64,000 nt of DNA, from assembly GCA_019054805.1 (NCBI GenBank), contig JAHQIY010000033.1, positions 372,001 to 436,000 of the forward strand, in the 5' to 3' direction. Every line of letters starts with the position of its first letter. Within the stretch, counting starts at the first letter, position 1. Below, one piece after another: positions 11,485 to 24,834 of the stretch. The position numbers and the translations under genes were made by a program. This stretch comes from Brachionus manjavacas. Its lineage: Eukaryota > Rotifera > Eurotatoria > Ploima > Brachionidae. The notes under the pieces were generated by a model. That model was not told where the DNA came from, did not search any database, and saw only the letters and a program-made list of their open reading frames with translations.

Positions 11485-14400
11485 TGTTAATATAATGTCT
11501 TGTTTGGATTACAACTCGATGAGGATGAGATGGGTCACTGTTTGGTAGCCTCTGTTAAGTTGTGAAAATTTGGTTTGCACAGAAAGGTACAAAAAAATGC
11601 TACTGTTACACACACAAAAAAAATCTAATTCTAATTCTATGCAGTACAAAAATAAATTGGCTACAAAAATTCTCTTTGGCTACAAAATAACAAGTTAAAA
11701 AATCATATTAGCCTAGGCTGTTCAAAGTTGATTTCGTATCGAGGTAGATTTTTATCTAAAATCAAAAAATTGTTTATTATTTATTTAAAGAGAAAAAAAA
11801 TTAATTTTTCGATGTTCTCAGACTCTTGAGGAACATGGCAAATTTATTAAATTTCAAATATTTGCCTACCACTACTACTTCTACTACTACAACTACTACT
11901 ACAACTACTACTACAAAGTCTTGTCAGTTAGGCCGACCACTTTTAAGTCTACTCGGAATAACATTATTTAAATTTTGTGAAAAGCCCTAGAATATCTGAA
12001 CGAAAAAAAATATGAAAAAAAAAAAAAAGGTTTCTAGTTTCAAGCGATTTAGAAAAAAAATGAACTAGACTTATCGGTCAGAATACAATAACAAAATTTG
12101 AAATCGACGAAAACGAAAAAAAATATATAAATATATAAAAGAGAGAAAGAGAAAGAGAGAGAGAGAGAGAGAAAGGAGAAAATTATAATAATATATAATC
12201 ACAGACATTCAACTTAGACTTGAAATAGCTAGAATATTTGAATGGACTGGACTGGAGGCGAGCGAATCGAAATTCGACTTGCAATCCAAATATTATAAAC
12301 ATAATGCGGACGGACTCTGAAAATAGAAAATAGAGTTGGCCCCGTTTTTTGTTGTTGTTGTGTTCTTGTTGTGTTGCTGGCTTTTTTTTTATTTCAATTG
12401 TATGGAATAAATTTCAAATTATACAAATAGCGATAGTCTGGCACATCGATTTTGCACATTATGTCTGACTTGCATTCGTATCCGAATAAATTATTCCACT
12501 TTTGCTGGCTCTTGCATGTTCAACAAATTGCAATCGCCATGAGCATAATTAGCTGGCCAGTGCTCACCACACCACTCACGCTCAATTTTATGAAATTAAT
12601 TTGCCCAAAATTCTAAAATGACTTCAATCTGGGCTCTATTGACTAAAACTTGAGCTTAAAAAAGCGCCTTTTCTCTTTCATTCTCTTTCATTGCTGATGA
12701 AAGCGCTTTATTTTGAACAACAACTACAAAATTTAAAAACTGTAATTTAATTTTATTGAATTTCTCAAATGTCTCGACTACGAAGTCCATTAACCCATTT
12801 TTTTTTTCATTTTTTTTTCTTTTTTTTTTTCCATTTTTTTCTAGTAAGGTACGAAGAGTATAGTCTGGAGAGTGCGATCTGCTGAGCGATAAATTAATTC
12901 TCTCTCTCTCTTTCTCTCACTCTTGCAAAATCGCTCGGCTTTTATATGCGAGCCGAAATTAATTACAAAATCTCTTCAGATTTGGCCATTGCAAACAGAA
13001 CTTTAAGTGACGAGAAAATTCAAATCGGTCAACATCAATAAGTCATTTTAAATTTGCCTATCCCCTCTCTCTCTCTCTCTTCGACATTCTAATTTTGGCT
13101 TTTTTCTCTAATTAAAATGCGAAAAGAGCATTAGGATTTTGGCCTGCTGAAATTGAAATCTTTGCTAATCATTGTCATCATCTAATTCCGAACAACTTAA
13201 CATTTCCAAGTTAATTATTCTACTAGATCTACTGAATCGAACTACAAAACTAATTATGTCCCAACACACACACTCACTCACTTGTGCTTACTGCAAATCC
13301 TAATTTGGCTCAGACCAAATTTACTAGACCAATAAATCACACTCTCAATCTGTTCAATTTAAATAATTGTAACTGCTGTCCCCAACAACAACAAAAAATA
13401 GAAAATTTTTTCTTTCTAATTAGACGAGATCAAAATTTTAACTCAATTTCCATTTCATGTAATTGAGAATTTTTTTTTTCTGACTTTTCTTAGGTGCTTA
13501 AATTATCTTAAAGTAAATAAATTAATAAATTTGAAAAAAAAATTTTTTTTTTGCTGTGAAAACTTTACACCAAATGTTCCTTAATTTTAAACATAAACTT
13601 ATTCAGATGCAGAATGAAATTTTTTTTTCATTTTTCTTTGAGTTATTTCACAAAAAATTAATAAAAAAATATTTTTCATTTTTTTGTCCTAAGTGGAATT
13701 AAGAAGAAAAAAACTTACAAAACTTGAACTGCAAGTCTACATGAAACTCTAATTGTTTGCAGAAACTGCTACAATCCAACAATTGTATCAAGCTTGAATG
13801 TGATCACGCAGAAGAAACAACAAATTACCTGAGTGGATCCGAAAATGATTGGACAGGAGGATAGACTAAGAAAGAAAGAGCTTGCCGCACACGACTCACT
13901 CGACATTATTACAATAAAGAGAGCCAAGCGGTTTAAAAATGAACATAATTAGAAGAGAAATCGATCGACTCGACTAAAATTATTAATGTCTGATTTGTTT
14001 CTTAATTGTTCTGGCTACTTTGATTTTGAAATTTTCGTGTGTGTGTGTTTTTTGTTGTTGCTATTGTTTAGGTATGAAATGTTAATTGATTTGAAATATT
14101 CCTCTCGTTTTTGAAAGATGCAACACAAATTTTGTAAGCAAAAAAGCAGAAGCAGGCAAAAGTAATTAAAAATTTAATGAAATATAGCCCTCCCCCCAAA
14201 TCGCTTGAATTTTCTATTTCTGTTGAGTTGGTGGTCATTAACAGACATTTAAACATATCTGGCATTAAACATATCCTGACATCATCGCTGACCGCAACAT
14301 CTAAATTTCTAAATATCAAAATAAATAGCTGGGCTATGTGGCTAGCGACTTGAAATTGCAAAGTCTTGATTTAAAAGTGTGATATGCTCGGACTGATAAA

Positions 14401-17400
14401 CTGAAAAATAAAATGAACATTTGATAAAACAAAATTCATCTCTTAATTTTTTTCTCTAGTTTTCTAAGTGGTTTGCAAGAGAAATGATTAAGATAAATTA
14501 GAAGAAAATGAGAAAGAGCATAGATGAGTTATCGACATATAATGCTCAATGGCTCTCTCTCTCTCTCTCTCTCTCTCGCTTATAAGAAAATGTAATTAGA
14601 ACTTAAATTGCATTTAAAAATGCAAATTTCAACCAAACCAAATGGAAGAGATACTACAATGATCATAAATATTATTAAACAGCATACAACTTGATTAGAA
14701 ATTCAAGTTGTGTTGTGGCTTTAAAATAAATTATGCCCGCAAACAACGCTATCGTTTTTAATCACTGTTCGGACTGTTATCTCGGGCCGAATTTGCGTCA
14801 TTTGTGAGCCACGATCTTTCGGGGCTTAACTGTCTGTTTCATATTCATGTAAGCTTTATGCTCATATCAAAAATTATGATTTTAAATTTGAAAAATAAAA
14901 TCGAAATTCGATATCTTGTTTGACCGAATTAGAACTTGAATTGAAAAAAAATATTTATCATCAATTTATGTCATTTTCTTTTTTTTTCTTTAAAAAAAAA
15001 AATTTGCATGCATGTCTATGTTCTGTGGCTTATGAGGCCCATATTTATTGAAGAATTGAACTCACTCTGAAACGTAGTCAAGTTCCACTATTGTTGTTGC
15101 TGTGGAGTCTATTATGTCTAGTTAAGAGAGAGAGAGAGAGAGGAGAAAAAGAAAACAGTCTAGATTTTCTCTTAGTACCTGAAATATTTCGAGCCGAAAT
15201 CGGCTAGTCTGTATTTATTGTAGAACGAATAATTATGTCTGACGACTACTGGCCTCTTACGAAAATCGATTTTTTGAAAAACAGCAACAGACCAGGCCAA
15301 TGATGCTGATGATGATGATGACTAGGAGCAATTGCAACTGAAAAAAAAATTATGCCCAATTTCTAATTACAACTTATTCAAACAGCAATTACAAGCCGAG
15401 ACTTGACCAGCTAATTTTTCAAATTTTCAAATTGAAAACCTGTCTTTTTTCAAATTTGAAATTATTTTTGTTGCGATGGATCAAATTTACATTTTTTTGT
15501 GTTCGAAAAAAGAGAGAAAAAAAACAAGATTAACAGTTTGAAATTATGATTCTAACTCGACCAAATAGTCCATTATTTGGGTTCATTTATTTCAAATTTG
15601 AATTTAACCTAATCAAAATTTTGCTTGTTTCAAGTCAGCTCTAGCTCAAAAATAGAAAAATGTAAATTATATAAAAATTTTAATAATAATAATATTACAA
15701 TTTTCTTTTGTTGAGAGTTGATAACCTAAATTTCTAATCTAGCTAATTTTTTTGTTAGTTTTAAATTTTGAGTTTCCAGTTTGGCTAGCTCTACACTTTT
15801 GATGTAAAATTAGACTCCATTAAAATAAAACAAAAATTGACCACTACTACAAAAACAAACAAAGCCTCAAAAACACATTTTGACAATTTTTGTTGTTTCT
15901 CAAACATTCTGCAGTTGCCATAACAAACGTCTAGTCTACATAAAGGCATAGAAACTTTGTTCTTAATTGACTTTGAAACCTGAAAAGTCCACTATTTAAG
16001 CCCTAAATGCAAATAAACACAGAACGATCAATTCTGCTCGGCTCCCAGTCTCCATTAGTAACCCTAGCTTGGACTCGTGCGCGCTCCCTTCCTAGACCCA
16101 TTGCTTGCTCGCAAATGGAGAAAAAAACCACCAGCTACAAATTCATAATTTTTAGCACTTTGTTCTACGCTCGAAAAAAGAAGTAATTAAAAAGAAAAAA
16201 AACTTGTTGTTATTGTAATTTACGATTGATGTGAAAATCCAATATTTCAAGACAATGAATGCAAGTCAAAAATTTGAAATTCTATAATTAATATTAAACT
16301 TTTTTCTTTCTCTTTTATCATCATCATCAACAATAAATAAAACTACTTAAACTATCCGAGCTAGCTTAGTTGTTGTAGGCACACGCAAAACCCTTCCAAT
16401 TGAATTGAAATGCCATTAACATTTAAATCCTAGCAATCGTTAGCGAAAAAGAGAACTTTTGCCTCTTCTGTTCTTTCAGAATCAGATTGAAATGGACTCT
16501 GGAACTAGGTTAAGCAGGCAGTACGTTATATAAATATGTGTGTGTGTGTTTGTGTAAGCGATCTACTATTTTATGTAAATTTCGCGTTTATTTTTGATTA
16601 TGATCAAATAGAGCTAGAGAAAAAAACGGAGAAAAATGGAATTTTTTTCATCATTTTTTGTGTTCGTAGAATTGTTCTTCAATTCTACTCGGCCCTGCTC
16701 GCTTGCTCCATCTTTCGCTCTCTCATCTTTTCTCTTTGTTAATACAATATTATTTATTTATGTTTTAGTGGATATTCGTTTAATATCACAAAATTTTCCA
16801 AAAATATGCTCCAATTCAAATTGCAAAATACTAGCTGGCTGGCTAACAGCTTTTTCAAATAAACTCCCAACAAACCCACTTTTGAATTCATTTGCGCTTG
16901 AACAAAAAATGAAGTAGAGTCTTAGGTTTTTGAATTGAGAAAGAGAAACAAAAAAGTTGTGACCAGTGCGCACTAATGTCGCCTGATTCAAGAAAAAATA
17001 AATAGATTTTTTTAATTGTTGACAACTCAATTGATGCACCTTGCATATCTAAACTCTCACTCTCCAAATTTGATCTTGAAATTACATAATTTCGCCTGAA
17101 TGTAAATAGTTTTTAATTTGGTATTTGCTATTTAAATATTGGCACCAATAAATCTGAGCAAAATTGTCACCAACCCTTTGACAATGGCATTTTTTGAATG
17201 CGCAAATTGCTAAAATAGAATGAGAAAAAATTTATTTTTAATTTTGAATTAGAAAAAAAAAAAAAAACAAACAATTAAATCTCGATGTCCATTAAAACTA
17301 GAAAGAGAGAAAAAAATCGCCGAAACTTAAAAATCAAAACTAGTTTTCTCAACTAAAAAAAAACCAAAATTAATGTTATTAAAAAATTGAGTAGAAAAAA

Positions 17401-18090
17401 AAATAGTATTGAATTATTAAATGCCTCGCAAAAAAAAGAGAATAACACCGATAATCAAATTTCAAAATTAAAATTTAAAATTTCAATTAAGCGAGAACAA
17501 TTTAGGAATGAATGAATGAGAGGAGGCAAAGCTTGCATCGACAACAACAATAAGTCCAAAACTTGCTTCATAAATTTTCCCTAATAAGGCAAAACTATTT
17601 TTTCTCTAATTGCCAAAATAACAATCTGCTCTTGACTTCAATGTTGGTCCGAGTGTCGAGTCATTTTCCTCTTTTGGTTTGCGCAATCGTAGCACTTTTC
17701 TCTCCAGGCTCACACAAAGCCAGGCCCTAGTCAACCAAAGAGACAAATAGTTGGAAATGGAAAAATAGCCTTTAGTTTGTCTTGAAAGCATCATAAATCT
17801 CCTAGCAAACAATTGTTATCTAGAAAACTTACCAACAATAAAAATATTGCTCACAACACTCAACTCAACTTTGGCAAGCAACTAACTCATTGCTATTAAT
17901 ATCACTATTGAAATATTATTTAACTATTATCTAAATTTAAGTTTTACTAAGTGTATTTGTGTGTGTGTGTGTTTCGTTTCATTTTGTTCTTTGGTTAATT
18001 TTATTGAAAATGTAGGTTACTCAAAATTGATAATTTAATTTATCACAATGTACACCGACCACATAGGCGTCATAATTTCATGTTCTAGTT
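11485..18090. other. Gene-free upstream region of the BEN gene
   Basis: Roughly 6.6 kb without a believable coding exon. It holds ACT/CTA triplet repeats (about 11870-11915), several GA/CT tracts (12137-12178, 12898-12920, 13064-13080, 14552-14578, 15127-15143) and TTG/CAA runs. The texture differs from the repeat-rich parts elsewhere: few TE remnants, many evenly spread short motifs. This would fit the 5'UTR introns and cis-regulatory DNA of a developmental regulator, but no transcript boundary can be read from the sequence. Confidence 0.45.
14552..14578. repeat. (CT)n / GAGA tract
   Basis: Uninterrupted CT dinucleotides, the cleanest of five purine/pyrimidine tracts spread over 12.1-15.2 kb upstream of the BEN gene. 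Such tracts can be GAGA-factor-type sites or simple microsatellites. The sequence alone does not decide. Confidence 0.7.
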
Positions 18091-18225
18091 TCATAATGAT
18101 GTAATATTGTTGCGCAAAGGAAAGCTAGTGGTGGAGGGTGGGGTGTGGGGTCCGAGGGGCTGTTGGAGAGCCGGCGGCCAGCTTCTCATTGCCAGTCGAA
18201 TATTAAAGCGCGGCCCCTGCTAAAA
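18091..18225. promoter_or_regulatory. GC-rich island with G-quadruplex motif
   Basis: An isolated GC-rich block in very AT-rich DNA. On the plus strand 18136..18159 fits the G4 pattern with four G-runs (3, 4, 4, 4) separated by 1, 3 and 5 bases. It is followed by CCGGCGGCCAGC and GCGCGGCCCC. The minus strand has a 32-codon ATG ORF (18189..18091) that is Pro-rich. It could be a promoter or 5' exon of the BEN gene 6.6 kb downstream on the minus strand. That link is inference. Confidence 0.4.
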
Positions 18226-20417
18226 TTACATCAAACAAAGCCTATTTTTTTCTAAATATAGAACGACATTGGTGGCCAAAAGTGGTCCGCACTAGCAAGC
18301 TCTAAAATTAAATCGCTGGAGACAGCATGGCCGAGCTTGCCAATTGTCGTCTCCGAACAAGAAGAGAGAGGAAAAAAGAATGCAAGAAAATACTAAAAGT
18401 TACAACTTCTATTTTTATGCTTAAATAAGTCGTTTTCCATGATTGATAACAATGGCTAATGAGTTTTTTACTTAAATAAATTGAAATAGCCAAAATTACC
18501 TTTTGGTGAATTTGGGTAAAATTGTACAAGTTGCGCAATAAAAGAGCAAAGACTTGCTTGCTACAATAGCAAATGTGAAATACTTTTATCACAAAGCAGC
18601 TCAACGAAACAAAAATCTTAGCCATAATGGTATCTTTTTGCGGGCCTTTGTTCACAAGCCCAATCAATTTCTCTCTATTAAATAACCAGATTGCTCAAGC
18701 TCAGACTCGAGCTCAAGCCTACTCTCGCCAAACGAACATTTTTATATAATTGATGTCATGAATGAGTAAGCATTTGGTTTTTTAATTAGCAATCACCCAT
18801 ACTCAGCTAAACGCATACAAAAATTCAATTTTTGCATTTTGCTTGCTATTAGAGCCCAAACAAAAAAAAACGAGAGGACACAAGCAAAATGTCTGACAGA
18901 TGCTAGTCGCTCTTGACAAAAGCTAAAAAAGGCAGCTAACAACGAAAAAAGTGACTGTCTAATGAGCAATTATTGGAGAAAAAAAATTAAAAAAAAATTC
19001 TGAAAAAATTGTCTGCAACGAGACCAGTGAGAGAACAAAAAATCGATACTTAAAATGTTTATCCAAAATCCAATACTTGCCGACAAAATTCCTCACCTCT
19101 CTTCCGCAATTTAAAGCCTACAACACTAAGCTAGTGGTTTTCGCATTTGCTAGGAATTCTCATTTCTCAATTCATGAACATGGGGCCCCAAGACAGCTCG
19201 ATGAAGCCGAGCCAAGCGGCCTCTTGCTCGCTAGCTTATTGTAGCCATAAGAAATTTGATTCATAATATCTTGTTGCATGCGCTTGTATCTGAAAATTGG
19301 CCAAATGATAAAGTTTATCATTGAGTGAACATGTGTTGGCGAAAAACCAACCGTTCAAACATAATTTGGGCCTGCACAGCTTGAAAAAAGCAAATTCAAG
19401 CATGCTGTATCAGTCTCACGAACGATTCGATAAATGTGACTTTGACATTACAGAATTTATCTTATCTAGAAAACATAGACACCGAGAAAAGAAAGTTGAG
19501 ACGTTTCATTCAAACATAGGGCTTTGAATTTCATTTAAAGGGTTATCTAATAAACTAATTCATTCTAATCCATTGAAATAGATTAATGCAAAATTAAAAG
19601 AGAAAAAAAAACACAGGTATTAGGCCGAAATTTTAGTAGGCCAAGCAACATTTTACTCTGCTACTTAATTTTAGATAATAAACGTAGTTTAGCTCTATTT
19701 AGTTTAGAAAAGATTAAATTTTAATATAGAAAAAAAATCAATGGACCTTTGGCTTAAAATCAAAGTTAAGCGATAATGTATCCCACATATTGCTATATAG
19801 TGCTTTTTGTTGTTGTTGTTGTTGTTGTTCTCTTCTCTTTAAATTATAATATTACGATAGTATTAACCTAAAAAAAATTAAATTTAGGTTATCAAATTTT
19901 TGAAATTTGATCGCTAGTTGGGCCAAAGATTTGGCGTCAATGTACGGCCTCAAAATGGTCGAAAGTGTTAGCTGGTCGACAGAATTTAGTTGCTCATTGC
20001 GCAAATAATTCTATTCTAGAATAGTGACAGTGCTAGAAATTAAACGAAAAAAAGAGCCAATTTTCATTAATTCTAGATTAAATAAATTCTTGATAATCCT
20101 AGTAGATTGAATTTTGGCGCGAATACATTTTAGATCCGATGCTTATATCTTGACATACCTATGCAACAAAAACTGTATAGTTTTGTCTAATATTAGATAA
20201 GTTTTTTCCAATTTCGAGCAACTAAAATGACCAATGTCATTTTACTATCGAAGAAAATAGTTCGGGATTAAGTGTATCGTAAACATATAAATCTTTTCTT
20301 TTCTTTTCTAAATGTTGAAATGATTATGTTGTCATCATTGCTTTGATATTTTCGCATTGCTCACTCAATCTTGTATAATAAGTTATTAAAAGGACATATA
20401 ACTCTAATAGTTGAAAG
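18226..20417. other. Gene-free stretch with one weak plus-strand ORF
   Basis: Mostly noncoding. A plus-strand frame at 19321..19527 (68 codons, begins TTG) has varied residues and a basic end (RKHRHREKK). It has no ATG start and no clear splice sites, so I do not call it a gene. Short (TTG)n at about 19807-19829. Confidence 0.35.
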
Positions 20418-20636
20418 CCAAATGAGCCTTTAGAACAACTTGAAGCTGAGCAACAAAGGCTCGTTGGCCCTAATCTGCTTGAAACAAAATTTAATGTCAA
20501 GAATAAACCTCGGACAATTGACTTAAGTCCTAATCCTTGGTTACATAATGTACACCACGCTAAGCTTGTTATCAATTTCGAGCATAGCCCAAGTTCTAAA
20601 GAATTTTGGAAATCTTCAAGCCGATTTGACGTCTAA
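20418..20636 (+). other. Exon-like open reading frame, unknown protein
   Basis: A 73-codon plus-strand frame ending in TAA at 20634-20636 reads like real protein. It has a Leu/Gln/Glu helix (LEQLEAEQQRLVGPNLLE), then a Pro/Trp-containing segment (TIDLSPNPWLHNVHH) and a final KEFWKSSSRFDV. It begins directly after an AG at 20416-20417 that could be an acceptor, though the pyrimidine tract is poor. There is no ATG upstream in frame, and the reverse strand is also open for 83 codons. No family is recognised. It may be the last exon of an unseen gene, a TE scrap, or chance. Confidence 0.3.
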
Positions 20637-23339
20637 CCAAGATGGCATGGTCGACCGAGTTTTGTAAAAGCCTGGCCTAAAATTATTATCTAAATAGAAA
20701 AAAGCAAAATAAAAAAAAAAAAAATAAAAGCCATAATTATCAATATTAAAATTATTTCCATTTTAATCAACTTGCCACCAAATTGATTGTTGGAAAAAAT
20801 AAAAAATTTAAACCAAATAACAAACGCATCCCAATTATTTTTGTAACAAATGCGAAGGAGTAAGCTAGCAAGAATGTAATCATATAATGTATTTAATAGA
20901 ATAAAGCAAACATTTCATAAAATAATTGAATGATCCCGCAATTATATCTAGCTCTGAGAATAATCTTATTCTAAAATTTTAAAATATTACTTGCCGTTTT
21001 TTATCCAAAAGAAAGCCAACTCTAATTGAATTTAATTAAAACAATGTTCTTTTGAAATGGATTTTGATGTGACTTTTAAAAGCAAACAAGCATAAATCAT
21101 AACCGAAGCTAACATTTTGGATCAATACACCTGTAGCATTATAGTAAGAGTCTTGTTACTTTTTATTTTTGTAAATGTTCGAATTTTGAATTTTAATTGA
21201 TTTTATTTCATTTAATGTAAATTAGTGATTCGCTATATGGATTTCTCGTTGTTGTTTAATAGTAATAGTTTTCGCTTTTTTTCTCATTTGCCACTACGCA
21301 TTAAGAAACTAGTTATGTATAATAATAAAATTTAATTGAATTTTACTATCAATATTAGACCTAAAGTAGAATGCTCACATTTGCTAGATAAAAAAGAATG
21401 TTTGATTTTATTATTTTTTAAATTATCTTTGCTAATGTTTTGCCATTAGTTTTTTTTTTATTTTTAAAATGTTTAAATCATCAAAATTTAGTTTTTATTT
21501 TTGTAGTAGATAGATTTTTTTAGTTGAAAACTTAAGGCGTAATTTGAATTTTAAATTTTTTTTCTTTTTGAAATGTGGCTCTCAATATGTTTCTACTAGT
21601 AGTTGATCTTCCGAAACTAAAATGAACATCGATAATAGAATAAAAAAACGAATAATAAGATCTATGAAAATTATTTTTTCAGGGATGTTTAAATATTTTA
21701 TCAAACTTGGTATTTAAAAGACGCTTACTTGGATATACTGCAACATTAGAAGAACTAAGCATTTATTTCTAGTTTTTTTTGATGTCAAAAATTAATAGAT
21801 TATTAAGGACAATGTCCAAAAAGCTAAGGATTCAAAATGTTTAAAAACTATTTTAATGACTCGCTTCGTATTTCAAATGATGACTTCATTTTAATAAATA
21901 AAAATGCAAACGAATAATTAATCTTAAGATTGATAAAAACATGTTTGTTCTAAATTAACATTCATTTTTTGAAACTTTGTAAATGTTCAATTTTAAAAAT
22001 AATTTTATCTTTTTTGCTTTTGAAAAGAATTAAAATTCAAAAATTTACTTCAATAATATATCATGAAAATTATATATAAAAAATGAATATATAAAAAAAG
22101 AAGATAGATTCATTATGTTGAAATTAATTAATGCTTTAAAATTTCAAGATCTGATCTTTAGATTCAAAGTTGGAAATAAAAAATACAAAAAAAGAGAGAG
22201 AAAAAAGGTAAAATAATTTTTTAAATTATGATAGAAAAAATTTTAAAATTAAATAGTTTGATCTTAGGAATCTAATTTGGAAGAAATTTGGTCTAATTGG
22301 TTTTAAAAATAATAAATAATTACTTCTCTCGAAATTTTAGTCTGTCTTTTATCTAATTTTGAATCTTTGATTTTTGTATAAACTTACTCATATTTATAGC
22401 ATATTTATAAAAAATATTAAAATTTAATAACAAAAAACATTTTGATAACGTAATATTTTTTTTCATATAAAAATTATAGATTCTAAATATCATTTTGAAC
22501 TTTTAAAGCAAATTATAAATAAATTAAGCCTAGACAAGTGTGTATTATAAATTTTATACTTTAATTGCAGATAATAAAAAATTTTGAAAGTAAAACTTTA
22601 ATTTTCTACTCAACTCTTTATTAATTTTGTAAATTTAATTATAAATTTATATATATTTATATAACCAGGTCTATATAATAAGATTTGCTGGTACTTAAGT
22701 GTGCAGATATTCCATTCTTTCATTGATAAGTGTTTTCTTTTTCTTGGAGATTAAATTTATGAATTTGCGTAGTAAACAGGTTGAAAATTTTACTAATCTT
22801 ATTTTTTTGCAAGATTAAACAATTTCAAATTTTTAAAAATCTAGTCATTACGTACTCTTTTAAAATTAAGCGACTGGTCAAATAATAATAACTATTTTTT
22901 TAATTAAATTATCATTTAAGCGTTAAAATTAGAGTCTTTTATAAAACGAATCTTTGAAAAGAAGCCATCTTAAATAATTATGTCACCATTTATTGATAAA
23001 TTAATCCAAAAAAACTAAAATAATATCATTGATTGAATGCAATTTAAAATAAATCACAAATATTTTTTTTAGAATTACAAAATTTGAATTACAATATTTA
23101 ACATGAAATTATTTAGAAGGTAACTGTCGTCGCTGATTAAAAATGGAGTAATCGATAAAAGACTTGATAGTTTCGTTTAAGTCAAGTTGGTTAAATATTA
23201 GGAACTTCTTCTGTTAGTAACTTGTCAGAACTTCTTCTTCTCATTTAGTTTGTGTATCAGATACTTGATTTTCTGAGTGTTTAGACCATCGATGAGTTGG
23301 CTGGTGTGATATAATCTTTTAATGTTTGAAAATTTGTTT
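20637..23339. other. Intergenic, AT-rich
   Basis: Nothing coding is seen on either strand. Homopolymer runs and AT repeats only. Confidence 0.5.
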
Positions 23340-23860
23340 GGTTTTTCCTCAAAATCAAGTTTTTTGGTATTGGTGATGCCCTGAAAAATTGAATAGAAGC
23401 GTTTCTGAGAGTAATGTTAGGTGATACAAGCTCGAATTGGATAAAAGATAACAGTGGAGTTCCACAAGGTTTAGTGTTAGGCCCTCTAATTTTTATTTTT
23501 CATAAAAACCGAAATATTGAATATCTTCCAAAACAAGTGCCAGGCTTATGCTGATGACGCAAAGATCTTATCAGCAATTAATAATTTCAACTCGATTTAT
23601 AAGCTACAATCAGATATAGATAAAGTGTGCAAGTGGTCCAAAGAGTGGTCGACTCAGTTGAATGAAGACAAATGCAAAGTTGGCAACAATAATTCCGAAA
23701 TTGATTATAAGATTGGCGTGAGTAACTCAAAATGCAAAAGGAATTTGGGTAGTTGCATGCAGAGTGATTTAAAATGAGGCACACAAGTCAGAATTTCAAC
23801 AGCTAAAGCAAGTAGAGTGTTGGGTTTAATTAAGATAGAATTTAAGTATATAAGTATTCA
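23340..23860 (+). mobile_element. Non-LTR retrotransposon reverse transcriptase relic
   Basis: Plus-strand frames give the RT core in pieces. SGVPQGLVLGPLIF is around 23455-23500. After a frameshift come the catalytic-type CQAYADDAKILSAI at about 23525-23580 and the following LQSDIDKVCKWSKEWSTQLN. After another break the finger/palm end (NLGSCMQSDLK, then STAKASRVLGLIK) follows. The YADD aspartates are still present, but stops and frameshifts on both sides make it dead. Confidence 0.8.
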
Positions 23861-24510
23861 GGAGAAATAGCTATTGTCTGACACGTGAACGAATAAAGAA
23901 TTGTCTTCCTCCTTAAAGCTTTTTTACAAATTAAAAAAAAAATCATTTAAAAAAAACAATTAAATATTTAAAAAATTCAAAGATTACTTTTGCAGAGTTT
24001 CAAAATTAGAAAAATTAGATGTTCATTCAAAGTAAAGGGTTAAATCAAAAGTAAACGATAAACATAATTTTAGAATAAAAATTAAAAATTAATTTAGTTT
24101 TGTTTTATTATGCAAAAACTAGGAATTTAGCAAAATTAAGTTAATCATAGGATTATTTATAATTTATTTGTTGAAAATAAATATTTGATTGTAGTGTCTT
24201 GTTTAAGTGAAAATTTTCATTGATTTTTTAATTTTTAAAATTAAATTTTTTCATTGTTTGAAAAATATATTTTGATGTTTTGAATTTTGAATTTTGAAAT
24301 GCGAATAAAAAGAATTTTAAACTACTCGATACTTAATAAAAACAGTGGTGATTAGCTACATGGATTTTACCAAATTTTGTAAAAAATAGCAAATTTACGA
24401 AAATTTACATTAATTTACGTAACATAACGTATGATATTATAAATATTTGTAAAACCAAAAAAGTTTGAATAAAAATTCGCTTTTGAAAAGATTCAAAAGA
24501 AAATATAGAG

Positions 24511-24731
24511 ATGCGTTTTAAAGACGATCCAGGTCAAACATTAAGTCATTATCAAAAAACTTGAAAAAAAATTGACCAACAAACCAGTTTATTTAAAAAT
24601 TCTTTTAAAGGAAAATTTGTTGACTTAGTCCCGAAGAATTCTTCTTTTAACGAAGCTTGGAATAGAGTACAAAATTGTCCTAAACTGGGTAAACAAAACA
24701 ACCAAAATAAACAAAATAACCTAATTAAATG
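24511..24731 (+). pseudogene. Small ORF with a premature TGA, unknown
   Basis: From the ATG at 24511 a frame of 72 codons runs to a TGA at 24731 with a single internal TGA at codon 18. The rest reads as a plausible protein: MRFKDDPGQTLSHYQKT before the stop and GKFVDLVPKNSSFNEAWNR after, ending in an Asn/Gln-rich tail. No homologue is recognised. It may be a decayed host gene or the edge of a mobile element. The flanks are AT-rich noncoding. Confidence 0.3.
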
Positions 24732-24834
24732 ATAAAAATTTAAAAATTTAATAAATTTTCCAAAAATTTAGTATTTTTTGCGTTTTTTTACCATTATTCC
24801 CAAATTCCAATATTAAAATTGAATCTTTGATTTC

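Noticed and set aside
12127-15150. GA/CT arrays as CRISPR or satellite
   Set aside because: Simple dinucleotide repeats with no unique spacers. The host is an animal.
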